Origin: Zingiber officinale
Lineage: Eukaryota; Streptophyta; Magnoliopsida; Zingiberales; Zingiberaceae
DNA length: 64,000 bases
NCBI RefSeq assembly: GCF_018446385.1
Contig: NC_055986.1
Coordinates: 28,517,593-28,581,592 of the forward strand
Direction of reading: 5' to 3'
The notes under the pieces were generated by a model, which worked only from the letters and a program-made list of their open reading frames with translations, was not told where the DNA came from and searched no databases. The number at the start of each line of letters is the position of its first letter. Position 1 is the first letter of the stretch. Below, piece after piece: positions 1 to 12,673 of the stretch. A program made the translations under genes and the position numbers.

Positions 1-970
1 AGGCCCGCACTCGCCAAGTACTTTCATTGGGCAATCCACTAGCAATTCATAAAAGTTATTACAAAATGAAAGTACAGGAATGCTAAAAAATGAAGTACCA
101 ACAACAATTAAGGAAAAGAAGAAACAACGTGTTGCTGGAGAAGCTTCGCAGCATCGCAGGAGCACAACACGGTAAAGCAAGCGTTGGATGGCATTGTAGT
201 GAGTTGTTCTTTGCTCCAAGGCTCACCCTCCTTATATAGGAGGCTCCGGGCGCTCGGATCTCTTCCCAGCGCCTGGAGTGTGATGTAGCTCAGCCAACCA
301 TAGAGCTCCACGTGGCGACGCAGTGAGGAGATAAAATTTGCACTCCGGGCACCCGGACCCCTTCCGGGCACCTAGATCCCTTCCGGGCGCCCGAACCCCA
401 TTTTCCAGCAGCTTCAACTCCCTGTAAGAAAACGTTAGTCCGAAGCATAATGCAAATCATATTACCCTGCAAAACAAAGTGTTAGCACAATTATAATAAT
501 AAAATAGAGTATTAATTAGATTTCATCCCATCGAGATCAGAATCTAGTCAAGATCTCAACTTAGAGTTCCAAAATGATTCTAAGTTGGATCCACGCCTAA
601 GTTCCCTTCCTGGGAATGCGTCCTCACAGTCACTCCCCTCCAATGACTTACCTTAACTTACCTGCTAGACGTCCGATCAGCCCTTTGACCCATCTGGACC
701 TCATGCCAGACGTTCGATCATCCCTTTGACCCATCTAGAATTCGTGACAGCTATCTGGTCGGCCCGTCGACCTAGCTGGGCTTTGTGCCAGACATCCAGT
801 CAGCCCGTCGACCTATCTAGACTTCGTGCTAGCTATTCGGTTAGCTTGTCGACCTAGTTGGGCTTCTCATGCACACTTAGTAAAAGTGTTAGATCATAAT
901 GAATCTAACTTAATCTACTTTGTCATTCATCAAAACCTGAGTTAGACCGTTAGTACTAATCACACCAACA
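1..970 (-). repeat. 3' LTR of Copia A (truncated by window edge)
   Basis: It aligns with 27920-28730, for example the shared tract reading gcaatccactagcaattc near base 33. It ends CCAACA at 970, which is TGTTGG on the element strand. A TATA box on the minus strand lies at about 230-237. Upstream of it (245-400) are repeated GGGCGCCCGG-like palindromes, and at about 660-860 a 40-bp hairpin-unit array. This copy holds about 150 bp of palindromic sequence that the 5' LTR lacks. Confidence 0.9.
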
Positions 971-2227
971 ATCTCTCCCTTTTTGATGTAACGACAACCT
1001 GGTTAAGTTAGTGAAAAAATATACAATAAATAAACACTTACAAGCAATGATGTTAAGTTAGTCTTGTTTTATTTTTGGTAATTTTTCATTGCTAACTAAC
1101 TTAAATCACCTAACCCTCCCCCTTTGACATTCATCAAAAAACATAGGATAGATAAAAATACATGTTTAAAAATAAAGAATCCGAAGTAAAATCATATTCA
1201 CTTGGGGGAGTTTAAAGTAGAAAATTTTACTTTAAAATTTTCTTTTAAGTTTTTCAAAATAACTAAGTTTTGAAAAATAGCTAACTTAGGTTGAAAATCA
1301 ACTTAATTTTCAAAATAAGCTTGCAAATGGAAGATAAAATTAAAGAACAATTTTCAGACATAAGTTGTATAGAGGCTAATTTTCAAAAAGTAAGATAAAT
1401 AAAGCCAATTTTATAAAATTTTAAAGCTAAGTTTGTAACATCCAAAAAGCTAATTTTTAAATTTTAGTAATTTTCAAGTATTAAGTTCTGAAAGAGTTAG
1501 TTTTTCTAAAATAAGTTTATATAAATTTTTAAAAATAAATTTGTATAAAATTCATCTTTGGTTATAAAAGGTAAGTTTACAAACTCTGATTTTCAAAGTC
1601 AACAAAATCCAATTTTCAATTTTCAAAACTGAGTTTGTAAAATCTAATTTTCAAAAACTTAGTTTATAAAGGTTAATATTTTTTAAAAGTGGATGTAAAA
1701 AAATGTTTTTCAAAACTAATTTTATAAAATATTTTCAATAAAGGAAAACTAAATAAAAGAAATTTGAATTAATTCTCCCCCTGAACTTGACATAAAAAAG
1801 AAACTGACTAACCAATTAGTTATTTACTGACTATCAGAGGATAGCAGCTTTCACTTGATTGGTCAGGTTAAGTCAATTGTAATCAGTTAGTGTTTGACTA
1901 AACTGAATAACTTAACCTGATTGATATGTGTTTTGTATTTAATGCCCAAACTTGTGTTGATGCACTGAAATAAGCATCTTAAGTCTAGGCAATCTGCCTA
2001 TACATCTCACCCCTTTCTAAGTTCAGAAATACACAAACAAGTTAGCCCTAATATGTTGGTGAGATGCTCAAACCTTAGATCTATAGGAGCATACTTTCTA
2101 AGGGATTGATTTATTCTAAGGCTAAATCTGATTTTCAAAAATTCTAAAAATGGGAAATTTTGAAAACATAAACATTTTTATCCTAGAATTTAAAAAGAAC
2201 ATTTTTGAAAATAATTTTTAAAAAATT
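971..2227 (-). other. Polypurine tract and non-coding 3' internal region of Copia A
   Basis: On the minus strand the bases next to the 3' LTR (971-985) read AAAAAGGGAGAGAT, a typical polypurine tract that primes plus-strand DNA synthesis. The remaining 1.2 kb is AT-rich, with many short tttcaaaa/aaaattt runs. I see no gene in it. Confidence 0.75.
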
Positions 2228-2888
2228 CTAGTCTATTAAACACATTCCTAATTTCCGACATAGACTGCTAAACTCACTTTCAGGGAGGGGTTTGGTAAAT
2301 ATATCAGCTAGATTAGACTTGGGCTCAATGTATTTGGGTTCAATGTCTCCTTTAGTGACATGATCCCTGATAAAGTTGTGTCTAATTTCAATATGTTTGG
2401 TTCTTGAATGAAGCACAGGATTTTTTGTTAAGTTAATTAAGCTAATATTATCAATTAATACTTTTACATTTGTAAGGTTTAAATTAAAATCTTTTAAGGT
2501 GTGCATCATCCATAGTAGTTGTGCGACACACTCTCCTATAGCTATATACTCTGACTCAGTTGCAGACAGAGCAACATAGTGTTGCTTTCTACTAAACCAG
2601 CTAACAAGTGATGGGCCTAGTAATTGACATCCACCACTTGTGCTTTTGCGGTCTAATTTATACCCAATGTAATCTGAGTCAAAATAACCTATTAATTCAA
2701 AATTATTAGTTCTAGGATACCAAATTCCTACATTTGATGTTCCTTTAAGATATCTAAAAATTCTTTTGACTTGAGTCAAATGAGACTCTTTAGCACAAGT
2801 TTAGTATTTAGTACACATACTAACTGCAAATAAAATATCAGGTCGATTTGCAGTTAAGTATAGTAGGCTACCTATGGCACTCCGATAG
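2228..2888 (-). pseudogene. Copia A reverse transcriptase C-terminus and RNase H
   Basis: An open stretch of 183 codons (2779-2228) encodes the end of the Copia polyprotein. It begins with the VKRIFRYLKGT-type RT/RNase H junction, then FDSDYIGYKLDRKSTSG, SWFSRKQHYVALSATESEY and HIEIRHNFIRDH, ending in the usual DIFTKPLPE motif. Bases 2780-2888 continue upstream into YRSAIGSLLYLTA, with stops. The frame is then cut by the solo LTR at 2889 and resumes at 4724. The RNase H part is intact but cannot be translated in context. Confidence 0.9.
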
Positions 2889-4723
2889 TGTTAGTTAGAG
2901 CCCTAGAGCCAATCATTTGATGATTGTAGTATGGACTCATTGTATCATATTCTTCTATATATGAATAAAGGCATTTGTTTTGGTTATTATACTTACTTGT
3001 ATTGGTGCCAAATAACTAAGTATAATAGCGTCCTTGAGTAGAAGGTTCTTACCTATATCAATCGATTGGTTGAATCGATAGTGAGATGATATAGGAAACA
3101 CTACTCTTAATCATTCCTAGTCGAGTATTAACATTCAGGGACAATGTTAATGCGACGAGACTAGCATGTAGGTCAACTCGATGACTTGATCTCACAAGTC
3201 ATGGATATGGAGATATCAAGTTGACACATGGGTATACATTGGAGAATATATACTGAATGACCCGCCATGAGAAAGTATCATAGATCGTTATATGAGTGTC
3301 ATATACTTTCTCATGTGGCTATTAGTATGACTACTAGTTCTTGGACCTGAAGTCACCATGGTTCCCTACATAAGGAGTTACGTACTTTGGCTTCGTCAAA
3401 CGTCACCCATAACTGGGTGGACTATAAAGGCGATTACTGGGTATGTAACAAATTATGCGGAGGGATGTGAGTGATGTAGATGGGATCTATCCCTCCTATA
3501 TGACTGGAGTGACATCGATATTCTTGATAGAGTGAGACCACGAAGTGTATGGCCATGCCCAAATGAGTCAATATGAGATATTGAGCTCATTTGATTGAGT
3601 GAGTCTACTTGGATTTCAAGATTTAGATTGACTAGAGGATGACACGGTCTATGCCTCACATTGATCAATCTAGATGTCAAGGACAGAAGGACACTTGTCA
3701 TATATTGTAAGGAGTCACAATTCGTAGTTACAAGGTGATGTTGGATCTCAACATTCTTGTAACTTGGGTAGTAATGATGTATTGCTAGATACCGCTCATT
3801 ACTTATGCTTCTAAATGGGTTTAGGAGCATTGCCAACGTTACAAGAACCTATAGGGTCACACACAAAGGACAATTATATGGAGATTAGGTTCATTTGATG
3901 AACCTAAAGGATTAGGTTCATGTGATGAACCAAATTGGATTAAGAGTAATCCAAATTAGACTAATTGAGTTGGACTCAATTCGGTTCATGTATTAAATGT
4001 GTCTAATTTGGACTTAGACTCATTGAATCAATTTAATTCAATGAATAGAGATTCATTAAATTAAAATTGACTTGAACCAATGGTTAGATTTGATCAACCA
4101 TGGGAGAGAAGTGGTCAAGTTTGACTTGACTTGAGAGGAAGATGAAGGGTCAAGTTTGACTTGACCATTTGCCACCTCATTGGTGAGTTGGCATTAAGTG
4201 GGCCAATGATGATGCTCCACATCATCATGGTTGCTTAAGTGGAATGCCACCTCATGGGAGTTACCAAGAGTTGTGACTCTTGGCATCCCATGGAGGTTAC
4301 AAACCACTCAAAAGTGGCCGGCCACTTTCATTCAAGGGGTAAGTTTCATTTTGTGTTGAAACTCCCATCTTCTTCCTCAAGCTCTTCTCTTCTCTTCTCT
4401 CCCTCTCCTCCATGGTTACTGATCTTCTAAGGTTGCTAGCACATCCTTAGAGGTTCTCTCCATCGACTTGTTCGTGTGGATACACATAGAGGGTTGTACA
4501 CTTGACAACCTCGAGATCCGGCATCACTTGGACAAGCGGGATACGCGAAGGGCTTCACATCAAGGGTAACCTTTCTTCCTTGTAGATCTAGTGTAGATCT
4601 AGGCTTAGAAACTCGTACGTGAATGTTTTTTGAAATTTTATTTCTTCGCACGGATCCGTGGCATGGGGGTTTTGGGGTTTCCGCAACGCAAAAAGTAGTT
4701 TTTGCGGCCCGAAAACCCCAACA
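2889..4723. repeat. Solo LTR 'B' inside the RT of Copia A
   Basis: The block starts TGTTAG and ends CCAACA. Removing it restores the RT reading frame (KYY joined to RSAIGSLLYL). The flanks GATAG (2884-2888) and TATAG (4724-4728) are a 5-bp target duplication with one mismatch. There is no internal gag or pol and no second LTR, so it is most simply a solo LTR of 1835 bp left by LTR-LTR recombination. The small ORFs within it are not convincing genes. Family and orientation were not resolved. Confidence 0.75.
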
Positions 4724-5880
4724 TATAGTACTTTAAGTCAATTGGTTTTCCATTAGGGTCATCATCTAGAATTGTGTTAACTGTCATATGTGTCTTTATT
4801 TCTTTAGTATTTTCCATCCCAAATCTTTTTAGTAAATCTTTGGTGTATTTTTGTTGATAAATTTAATTACCCTCATTTGTTTGTTTGATTTGTAGTCCTA
4901 AAAAGTAAGTTAATTTACCTACTAGACTCATTTCAAATTCTTGTTCCATTAGATTTGTAAATTCTTCTAGGAATTCTGAGTTGGTTGAACCAAAGATTAT
5001 GTCATCTACATAGATTTGGGCTATAAAAATATCCTCTTTTATTGACTTAACAAATAAGGTTGGGTCGATTTAACCTTGGTTGAACCCTTTTGATATTAGG
5101 AAAGAGGTTAACCTTTCATACCATGCTCTAGGTGCTTGCTTAAGTCCGTATAAGGCTTTCTTTAGCTTAAAAACATAGTCAGGGTGGTCTAGACTTTAAA
5201 ATCCAGGTGGCTGTCCTACAAATATTTCTTCTTTTATTAGTCCATTTAGAAAGGCGGATTTAACATCCATTTGATACAGCCTGAACCCTTTATGGGTTGC
5301 ATAACTGAGTAACATTCTAATGGACTCTAATCTAGCTACTAGGACATAAGTTTCATCGTAGTCAAGTCCCTTTACTTGACTAAACCCCTTAGCAACTAGC
5401 CTAGCTTTGTTTCTAGTAATTTCCCCAGTTTCGCTTAATTTATTTCTAAACACCCATTTTATTTCTATTATCTTCTTATTTTTGGGTGGTGGTACTAAGT
5501 TTCAAACTTCATTTCTTTCAAATTGAGCTAGTTCCTCTTGCATAGTTATGACCCAGTCTGGGTCAAGTAAAGATTCAGCTATGGTTTTGGGTTCGATCTT
5601 TGAAATCAGAGATATTTGACTTAGGTTTCTAAAGGATAACCTAGTCTAAACTCTTAGGTCTAGGTCACCAATTATTTGGTCAATTAGATGATTTGGATTT
5701 ACTCTTATAGTTCTAGGAGGTTGATTCTCTTGAGGTCCATCTTCCTCTTCGTGATTGGTTCCTTCTTGATTACTGTTGGCTTGAATAAACTCAATTGGCT
5801 GAAGTTGAGTTTGTTCAAGGTTTTGTTTGGATTCCTCAAATTTTACATTGGTGGTTTCTTCAATTCTTAGCGTAACCTTA
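4724..5880 (-). pseudogene. Copia A reverse transcriptase (N-terminal and central part)
   Basis: The minus strand encodes Copia RT. Bases 5453-5196 give the segment with NKARLVAKGFSQVKGLDYDETY, LESIRMLLSYA and YQMDVKSAFLNG, the first catalytic aspartate region of RT. Downstream (5195-4724) the frame continues in pieces through YVDDIIFGS-like and LVGKLTYF-like sequence to GKPIDLKYY, where the solo LTR interrupts. Several in-frame stops make it a pseudogene. Confidence 0.85.
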
Positions 5881-6675
5881 TTGTATATTCTGTAACCCCT
5901 ACTATTCAGTGAATATCCTACAAAAATTTCATTTTCTATTTTAGAAGTGAATTTTCCTAAGTATTCTCTTGTGTTTAGTATGAAAGCTGGACACCCAAAT
6001 ACTTTAAAGTATTTTATATTGAGTTGTTTATTATAATATATTTTGAAGAAGGTTTTGTTATGTGTTTTATTTAGTGTTGTTCTATTTTACACATAATAGG
6101 TTGTACTAACAGCTTCTGCCCAAAAGTACTTAGGTAGATTATATTCATTTAGCATTGTCCTAGAGGCTTCAAGTAGAGTTCTATTTTTTTCTTTCTACAA
6201 TTCCATTTTGTTGAGGTGTTTTAGGACACGAAAATTCGTGATGGTATCCGTTTTCAAGACAAAATTTATTAAAGTTATGATTTTTAAATTCACCCCCATT
6301 GTCACTTGTAATCCTTTTAATTTTAAGGTCTTTTTCATTTTCAATTTGGTTACAAAAGTTTGTAAATATTTCAAAAGTTTCATCCTTATTTTTTAAAAAT
6401 TTTACCCAAGTGAACCTAGAATAGTCGTCTATTATTACTAGACAATATAAACTTCCATTTATTGATTTGACCCCATGAGAGTCAAATAAGTCTAAGTGTA
6501 AAAGTTCTAGTATTGAGTTGGTTTGAGATTGATTAGTTGGTTTGTGAATAAATTTTGTTTGCTTTCCTTGTTGACAAGCATTATATATTGTTGAGTCTAA
6601 CTTAGGTAATTTTGGTAATCCTCTAACTAGTCCTTTTAATTTGCTTATATTTCTGAAATTTGTGTGTGACATTCT
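5881..6675 (-). pseudogene. Copia A integrase
   Basis: The open segment 6672-6181 carries the pre-integrase zinc region remnant (ACQQGK), then the integrase core: LHLDLFDSHGVKS, IDDYSRFTWV, SDNGGEFKN and PQQNGIVERK. This supplies the three acidic positions of the D,D-35-E triad. The C-terminal part (6180-5881) is recognisable (EASRTMLNEYNLPKYFWAEAV-type) but contains stops and a frameshift. In Copia the integrase precedes RT, as here. Confidence 0.9.
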
Positions 6676-6687
6676 TCTATGCTATAA

Positions 6688-7062
6688 TCAAGTTTCTTCT
6701 TTTTGTATTAAATAACACTTAATTGAAGAAGTGGTTAATTTAATTGTATAGATGTTGTCTTTTCTAAACACTTTTAGACTTATCGAAGGGTTATCTAAGT
6801 GCTTGATTAGGCATTCCGAAGATAAAAACCTAACTTTATATCTAGTGTTACACAATTGACTAATACTAAGAAGATTATACTTGAAATTTTCAACAAGTAA
6901 TATATTTGTAATAATAAAGTTAATTTTAAGTTCAATGTTACATATGTCAATTACCTTGAGTTTGTCGTTGTTTCCAAAGGCAACTGTTCCTAAGCTTTTG
7001 TAGATAAGTTGGGTGAATTTGGTGTGATCTCCAGTCATATGTTTGAAGCAACCACTGTCCAA
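6688..7062 (-). pseudogene. Copia A aspartic protease and pre-integrase linker
   Basis: The 124-codon segment starts MDSGCFKHMTGD, the plant Copia protease active-site motif (D-S-G in place of D-T-G). It continues through VAFGNNDKLKV, ILLVENFKYNLLSISQLC and LKVFRKDNIYTI, the linker that leads into integrase. It is separated from the integrase frame by a short broken stretch. Confidence 0.85.
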
Positions 7063-7079
7063 GATCCACTTGATTTCCT

Positions 7080-7866
7080 ACAATGGATAGGAGTTAGGGT
7101 TAGTCTGAGTTTGATTTTAACTTTACTTAAAATGATTCTTAGGAACAATTTTTAATTTCTTAGAATAATTTTTTGAGCCAAAAAGAAGATTTTAAAATAA
7201 TTTTTAAGTTTAAAATAATTTTTAAGTTAAAAATATTTTTAAAAAGTTTTTAAATTTAAAATAATTTTTAAGTTAAAAATATTTTAAAATAATTTTTAAG
7301 TTAAAATAATTTTTAAGTTAAAAAGATTTAAAATAATTTTTAAGTTAAAATAATTTTTAAAAAATTAAAATAATTTTTTAAGTCTTTAAAAATAATTTTT
7401 AAGTTAAAAAGATTTAAAATAATTTTTTTAAGTTTAAAATAATTTTGAAATTGAATTTTTAAATTAATTTAAATTAATTTAATTTAAGTTAATTCAATTT
7501 GATATTAATTTAAGTTAATTTAATTTAATATTATATAATTTAATTCAATTTAATATTAATTTAATTTAATTTAATATTGATTTATTTTTAATTTAATTTA
7601 ATATTGATATTAATTTAAGTTAATTTAATTTATTATTATTTAATTTAATTAATATTATTTAATTTTAGGTCCTTAGTCATCTCACCCGATCTAAATTTTT
7701 AATCAGGGAATCTTATAATTATGTGAGATGAGTTAAATTCGATTTTTAGGGTTTGGTTTAACTTTGTGTTAGATTCAGATTTAACTTTGGGCTCAACAAA
7801 CATGTATTCTTTGGATAAACTTCTGGGCTATGGTGAGTCACTTGGACATCATTAGAGTAACCATGC
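7080..7866. repeat. AT-rich degenerate repeats within Copia A
   Basis: Bases 7140-7670 are almost wholly A and T. They consist of degenerate copies of a 15-22 bp unit around AATTTTTAAGTTAAAATA, and further on of AATTTAATTT. No coding potential is visible. The stretch belongs to the region between gag and protease of element A and ends where the Tat element G is inserted. Confidence 0.7.
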
Positions 7867-8600
7867 TGATCCTGTCCGAATCTCCGAACCAAAGGACGCT
7901 GGGCACGTGGCGCGCTCCTAGTTGATGGCGTAGGCCTCCGTCGGGTCACGCGAAGCTCCGGCGGACCTGCACAGAAGTCGGGCCGGGAAGGGTTCCCGGC
8001 GGCGACCCTCCGACGCTCAAGTCAGGCAAGCAAACAGTGTAAAAGGGTGGCTCCAGAGATGTTTCTTGCGCGTACCTCCGGCGAAGTAAGAGGCTCTATA
8101 TATAGAGCGAGGAGAGAACTAATACACGTTCACCGAGGTGCAGACGTGTCAGCAACCCATACCTCGGTATGCACTTGTCAGAGAGCTTACCTGACACCAT
8201 ACTGCTACAGTCCGAGCATGTCTTCGATGGGACAACAGGACACCCCGTTGTCAGACTAGGAGTATGGCGTAGCCATACGACTTGACGGCTGTCAGGAGGT
8301 GTTCCCATCCTTTACCCACCGCCCGGCCGGGACGTCCGTCCGGCCGACCGGGCGAAGAACGTCGTCCGGACGGCCTTAATTCCCTGCGTCGGCCGGGCGG
8401 CACGTCCCTCCGCTCGGTCATTATGTACTGTTTCATTGAGCGTCGGAACCCTGGTCCCTACCAGGGTGCCTTTTACTACCAGATGTCCCTTTCTTCCAAG
8501 TCCGGTCGGCTCGTCCTTCTCCGGCGGGCCACTGGGCCCTTTGACCTCCCCGTGGCTTTGACCCCTCGTTATGGGGTTCCGGATTCTTACGACCGGATCA
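7867..8600 (-). repeat. 3' LTR of Tat element G
   Basis: It starts TG and ends CA, and matches 15298-16031 almost base for base. A TATATATA box lies at 8097-8104. A GC-rich cluster of CCGGCCG/GTCCGGACGG palindromes lies at 8313-8405, upstream of the TATA box in element orientation. The adjacent polypurine tract (8601-8620) reads GAGGGGGAGGCAAG on the minus strand. ORFs at 8047-8674 are by-products of this LTR and recur in the other copy. Confidence 0.93.
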
Positions 8601-8639
8601 CTTGCCTCCCCCTCGAGTCTAGTCGAAGGAGGCGAAGTC

Positions 8640-10585
8640 TGACTGACTGGACTGCCGATCTAACTGAGCAATGATCCTTACATTAGCCCGCTTGGCACCT
8701 CGCTATGCCAGACATGAATTGTCTTTAATGTCTTTCATCATGCGACTGAGCAGCCGCTCAGCGCGCAGACGTGGCTTGTTGTTTGCCTTTTCAATTCCGA
8801 TTAACCATCTTTTGCTTCGCGCCTCACCTCAAAGGGGTTTTTGCTGGATTTTCGCATGCGAGCCGCTCGGACTTTTATAGACGCCGGCTCGGCTCTCGAT
8901 CTTTAGCGTCGGAGCTCGACGGTCTTCCGCTCGGACGTTTATAGACGTCGGCTCGTCTCTCGATATTTAACGTCGGAGCTCGACGGCACGGATATTTATA
9001 GTCGGTCGGCACGGCTCTCGGTCTTTAACGACGGGGCTCGTCGGTCTTCCGCTCGGACATTTATAGACGCCGGCTCGTCTCTCGATATTTAACATCGGAG
9101 CTCGACGGCACGGATATTTATAGCCGGTCGGCGCGGCTCTCGATCTTTAACGACGGGGCTCGTCGGTCTTCTTCCGCTCGGACATTTATAGACGCCGGCT
9201 CGTCTCTCGATATTTAACGTCGGAGCTCGACGGCATGGATATTTATAGCCGGTCGGCGTGGCTCTCGATCTTTAACGACGGGGCTCGTCGGTCTTCCGCT
9301 CGGACATTTATAGACGTCGGCTCGTCTCTCGATATTTAACGTCGGAGCTCGACGGTACGGATATTTATAGCCGGTCGGCGCGGCTCTCGATCTTTAACGA
9401 CGGGGCTCGTCGGTCTTCCGCTCGGACATTTACAGACGCCGGCTCGTCTCTCGATATTTAACGTCGGAGCTCGACGGCACGGATATTTATAGCCGGTCGG
9501 CGCGGCTCTCGATCTTTAACGACGGGGCTCGTCGGCGCGGATATTTATAGCCGGTCGGCGCGGCTCTAGATCTTTAACGATGGGGCTCGTCGATCTTCCG
9601 CTCGGACGTTTATAGACGCTGGCTCGTCTCTCGATATTTAACGTCGGAGCTCGACGGCGCGGATATTTATAGCTTGTCGGCGCGGCTCTAGATCTTTAAC
9701 GACGGGGCTCGTCGATCTTCCGCTCGGACATTTATAGACGTCGGCTCGTCTCTCGATATTTAACGTCGGAGCTCGACGGCGCGGATATTTATAGCCGGTC
9801 GGCGCGGCTCTAGATCTTTAACGACGGGGCTCGTCGACGTGGATATTTATAGCCGGTCGGCGCGGCTCTAGATCTTTAACGACGGGGCTCGTCGATCTTC
9901 CGCTCGGACGTTTATAGACGTCGGCTCGTCTCTCGATATTTAACGTCGGAGCTCGACGGCGCGGATATTTATAGCCGGTCGGCGCGGCTCTCGATCTTTA
10001 ACGACGGGGCTCGTCGGTCTTCTGCTCGGACATTTACAGACGCCGGCTCGTCTCTCGATATTTAACGTCGGAGCTCGACGGCGCGGATATTTATAGCCGG
10101 TCGGCGCGGCTCTAGATCTTTAACGACGGGGCTCGTCGGCTTTTCAAGGCTAACTCCTCACCAGGCTGAGCGACCTTGGCCTTTGTATCATATCCCGCGC
10201 TCGAACAATATTTATGCCCGGCCGAACAGCACGGGTCATTCGCTTATGAATCTAAATATATACTCCTCCCAGCCGGTCGGCTCGGGGGCCTTCACTCTTC
10301 GAGCGCTTGGCTCGGATATAAACCTCCCGGCCGATCGGCTCGGGGGCCTTCGCTCTTCGAGCGCTTGGCTTGGATATAAACCTCCCGGCCGATCGGCTCG
10401 GGGGCCTTCGCTCTTCGAGCCCTTGGCTCGGATAATTTATATGCCCCTGCCGAATGGCAAGGGGTCTTCACTCAGTAAACCGTTCGGCGGAGAACGCTCA
10501 ATGTGTTTTCATCTTTTTGCTTCCTGCATTACAAGTATATAGGCGACTAGCATATACACTAGAATAAATTACAATCGTGCACCTT
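8640..10585 (-). repeat. 3' internal region of G with tandem repeats
   Basis: Between pol and the 3' LTR, bases about 8860-10140 hold roughly ten copies of a unit of about 120 bp. Each is built from two related 60-bp halves: one with ATTTATAGACG..GGCTCGTCTCTCGATATTTAACG, one with GGATATTTATAGCCGGTCGG..CGATCTTTAACGACGG. Some units are shortened to one half. A second, smaller set (about 10265-10440) repeats a 58-60 bp unit around CCGATCGGCTCGGGGGCCTT three times. No coding sequence is visible. Confidence 0.85.
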
Positions 10586-11780
10586 TCATCCAGCTCGATA
10601 AGGCTGGAGATGATTTGCACTCCACGGTCGATCCAGCTGCCGCCCGTCCTCATCCTCCAAGTAGTAAGCGCCCGAGCGGAGTTTTTCAATAACCTTGAAG
10701 GGACCCGCCCAAGGAGCTTCAAGCTTGCCGACGTCGCCGACAGGCTTGACTTTCTTCCAGACGAGATCGCCGACCTGGAATGATCTGGGGATTACTCGGC
10801 GGTTGTAGTTCTGCTTCATCCGCTGCCGGTATGCCATCAGCCGAACGGACGCCTTAGCTCGCTCCTCATCGACCAAATCCAGCTCCATGTTCCTCCCCTC
10901 GGCGTTCCCATCATCATAGCTCTGGATCCGGACGGACTCAACGCCGACTTCAACCGGAATGACTGCCTCGCCGCCATACACCAAATGGAACGGTGTGGCG
11001 CCCGTCCCTTCCTTCGGCGTCGTTCGGATGGCCCACAAGACTCCCGGCAACTCCTCCAAACGCGCAGAATACGAAGAATTTCCCGATTTGCTACTTCGGC
11101 ATTGCTCTGGGGATAAGCCACGGACGTGAAATGTTGCTCGATCGTAACTTTTGCACGTCCTCTAGCACCTTGCTGAATTGCCGCCCATTGCCGAAACCAA
11201 TCGGCGAGGATGCGAACCGAGATGATGTGTTGCGGATGAATTTTGACCATCGCTCGGTGATCTTCGCCACGGTATCGGCCTCCACCCACTTGGAAAATAG
11301 TAGCCACTAGCAAAAATTTCTCTGCGCCGCCCGAAATGGATGACAATATCCATTCCCCATTGATCGAACGGGCATGAAACGGTGGATGCCTTCATTTCTT
11401 TGGCCGGTCGGTGGGAGAATTTGTAATACTTCTGGCACGAAAGGCATGTAGATACTGTTCGAGCCGCGTCTGCTTGCAAGGTTGGCCAAAAGTACCCGGC
11501 CAAGAGGATCTTCTTGGCCAACGAGCGTCCGCCCGGATGCCCTCCGCATGATCCTTGATGTACTTCCGAGAGAAAGCTTTTTTGTAAAGCTGATCGCCGA
11601 TAAGTGTGAACCGACCGGCTCTCCTCCTTAGCAGCCGGGCTTCATACTCATTGGATGGTGCGGCGCCCGAGCGGAGGAATTCTATGATGGGTGTCCGCCA
11701 ATCGCTTGGAAATGTAAGGCCCTCCATTCGGTTGACGTGTCGCCTGCACCAATCTTTCAATTGGGGCTGAATGGCGGCGG
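10586..11780 (-). pseudogene. Integrase of Tat element G
   Basis: The integrase reads from right to left in several frames. Bases 11760-11392 encode the N-terminal part (GDQLYKKAFSR..). Bases 11521-11162 contain the zinc-binding GYFWPTLQADA and CLSCQKY motif followed by PFDQWGMDIV. Bases 11059-10586 encode the C-terminal part (LPGVLWAIRTTPKEGTGATPF, VYGGEAVIPVE, FQVGDLVWKKV, GPFKVIEKL). Two or more frameshifts separate the pieces. The GPF/Y-type end is typical of Gypsy integrase, and no chromodomain follows, as expected for Tat. Confidence 0.9.
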
Positions 11781-12673
11781 CGTTATTGAGCTCATGAGCT
11801 TGGCCGATTCATCTGCTTGATTTTACGGGTATCTTCGGACAACAACTTTAAAATCAGTTTTGAGCTTCTCAAAGGCTTCAGTAGAGCTTAAGCCGGCGCT
11901 ATGATTTGAAGGTGCGGAGCCTGGCGCCAGTGCGAATCAGTGGAGGGTTACCCGACTGGCTCCCCATGCTGGCGACTGCAAACCAGCTATGAGGGCCTCA
12001 TACTGCCTCATTGTTGGTAGCTTTGTAATCCAGCAGGACGGATAAGTGCATCTTTTCTTCTTGAGAGAGAGTAGCAATATTCGCTCCTGAGCCGAGTGGA
12101 TGATCCATCCATATATTCTCCACCTAGCTTCCGGCTCCGGCCTTTGGATTGAGCTTTAATAGCCGAGCGGGGCTGATATTGGATGTCAAATTCACTCAGC
12201 TCTGTCGTCCATTTGATGAGCCGTCCGGATGCCTCTGGATTTAGTAGCACACGTCCGAGCGGGCTATTGGTTTTGACAACGATTGTGTGCGCCAGGAAGT
12301 ATGGACGAAGGCGCCGAGCGGCGAGGACCAGAGCGAATGCTAGCTTTTCGAGCCCAGTGTAGCGAGATTCAGCATCTTTTAAAATGTGACTAAGGAAATA
12401 TACAGGCTCTTCCCCGCTCGACCTCACTAAAGCTGAGCCGATCGCATGCTCGGTTGAAGACAAATACATATAAAGTGGCTCACCTGCCGTCGGTTTGGCT
12501 AATACCGGGAGAGAGTTCAGATACGTCTTCAAGTCTTCGAACGCCCGATCGCATTCTTCATCCCAGTGAAACTTGGTGGCCTTGCGCAAAATTTTGAAGA
12601 AAGGGAGGCTCCGGTCGGCGGTTTTGGAGATGAATCTGGACAGAGCGGTTATCCGACCGGTCAAACGCTGCAC
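11781..12673 (-). pseudogene. RNase H region of Tat element G
   Basis: Bases 12673-12008 encode the Gypsy RNase H: FHWDEECDRAFEDLKTYL, PLYMYLSSTEHAIGSALVR, PVYFLSHILKDAESRYTGLEK and LRPYFLAHTIVVKT. After it, SGRLIKWTTELSEFDIQYQPR leads into about 400 bp that is broken but still polyprotein-like before integrase. Tat elements usually carry a second, archaeal-type RNase H here. The spacing allows it, but I could not confirm its motif. Confidence 0.85.

Noticed and set aside
8282..8674. 130-codon ORF, repeated at 15713-16075
   Set aside because: It lies within the two LTR copies of G, with no motif; it is a by-product of GC-rich LTR sequence.
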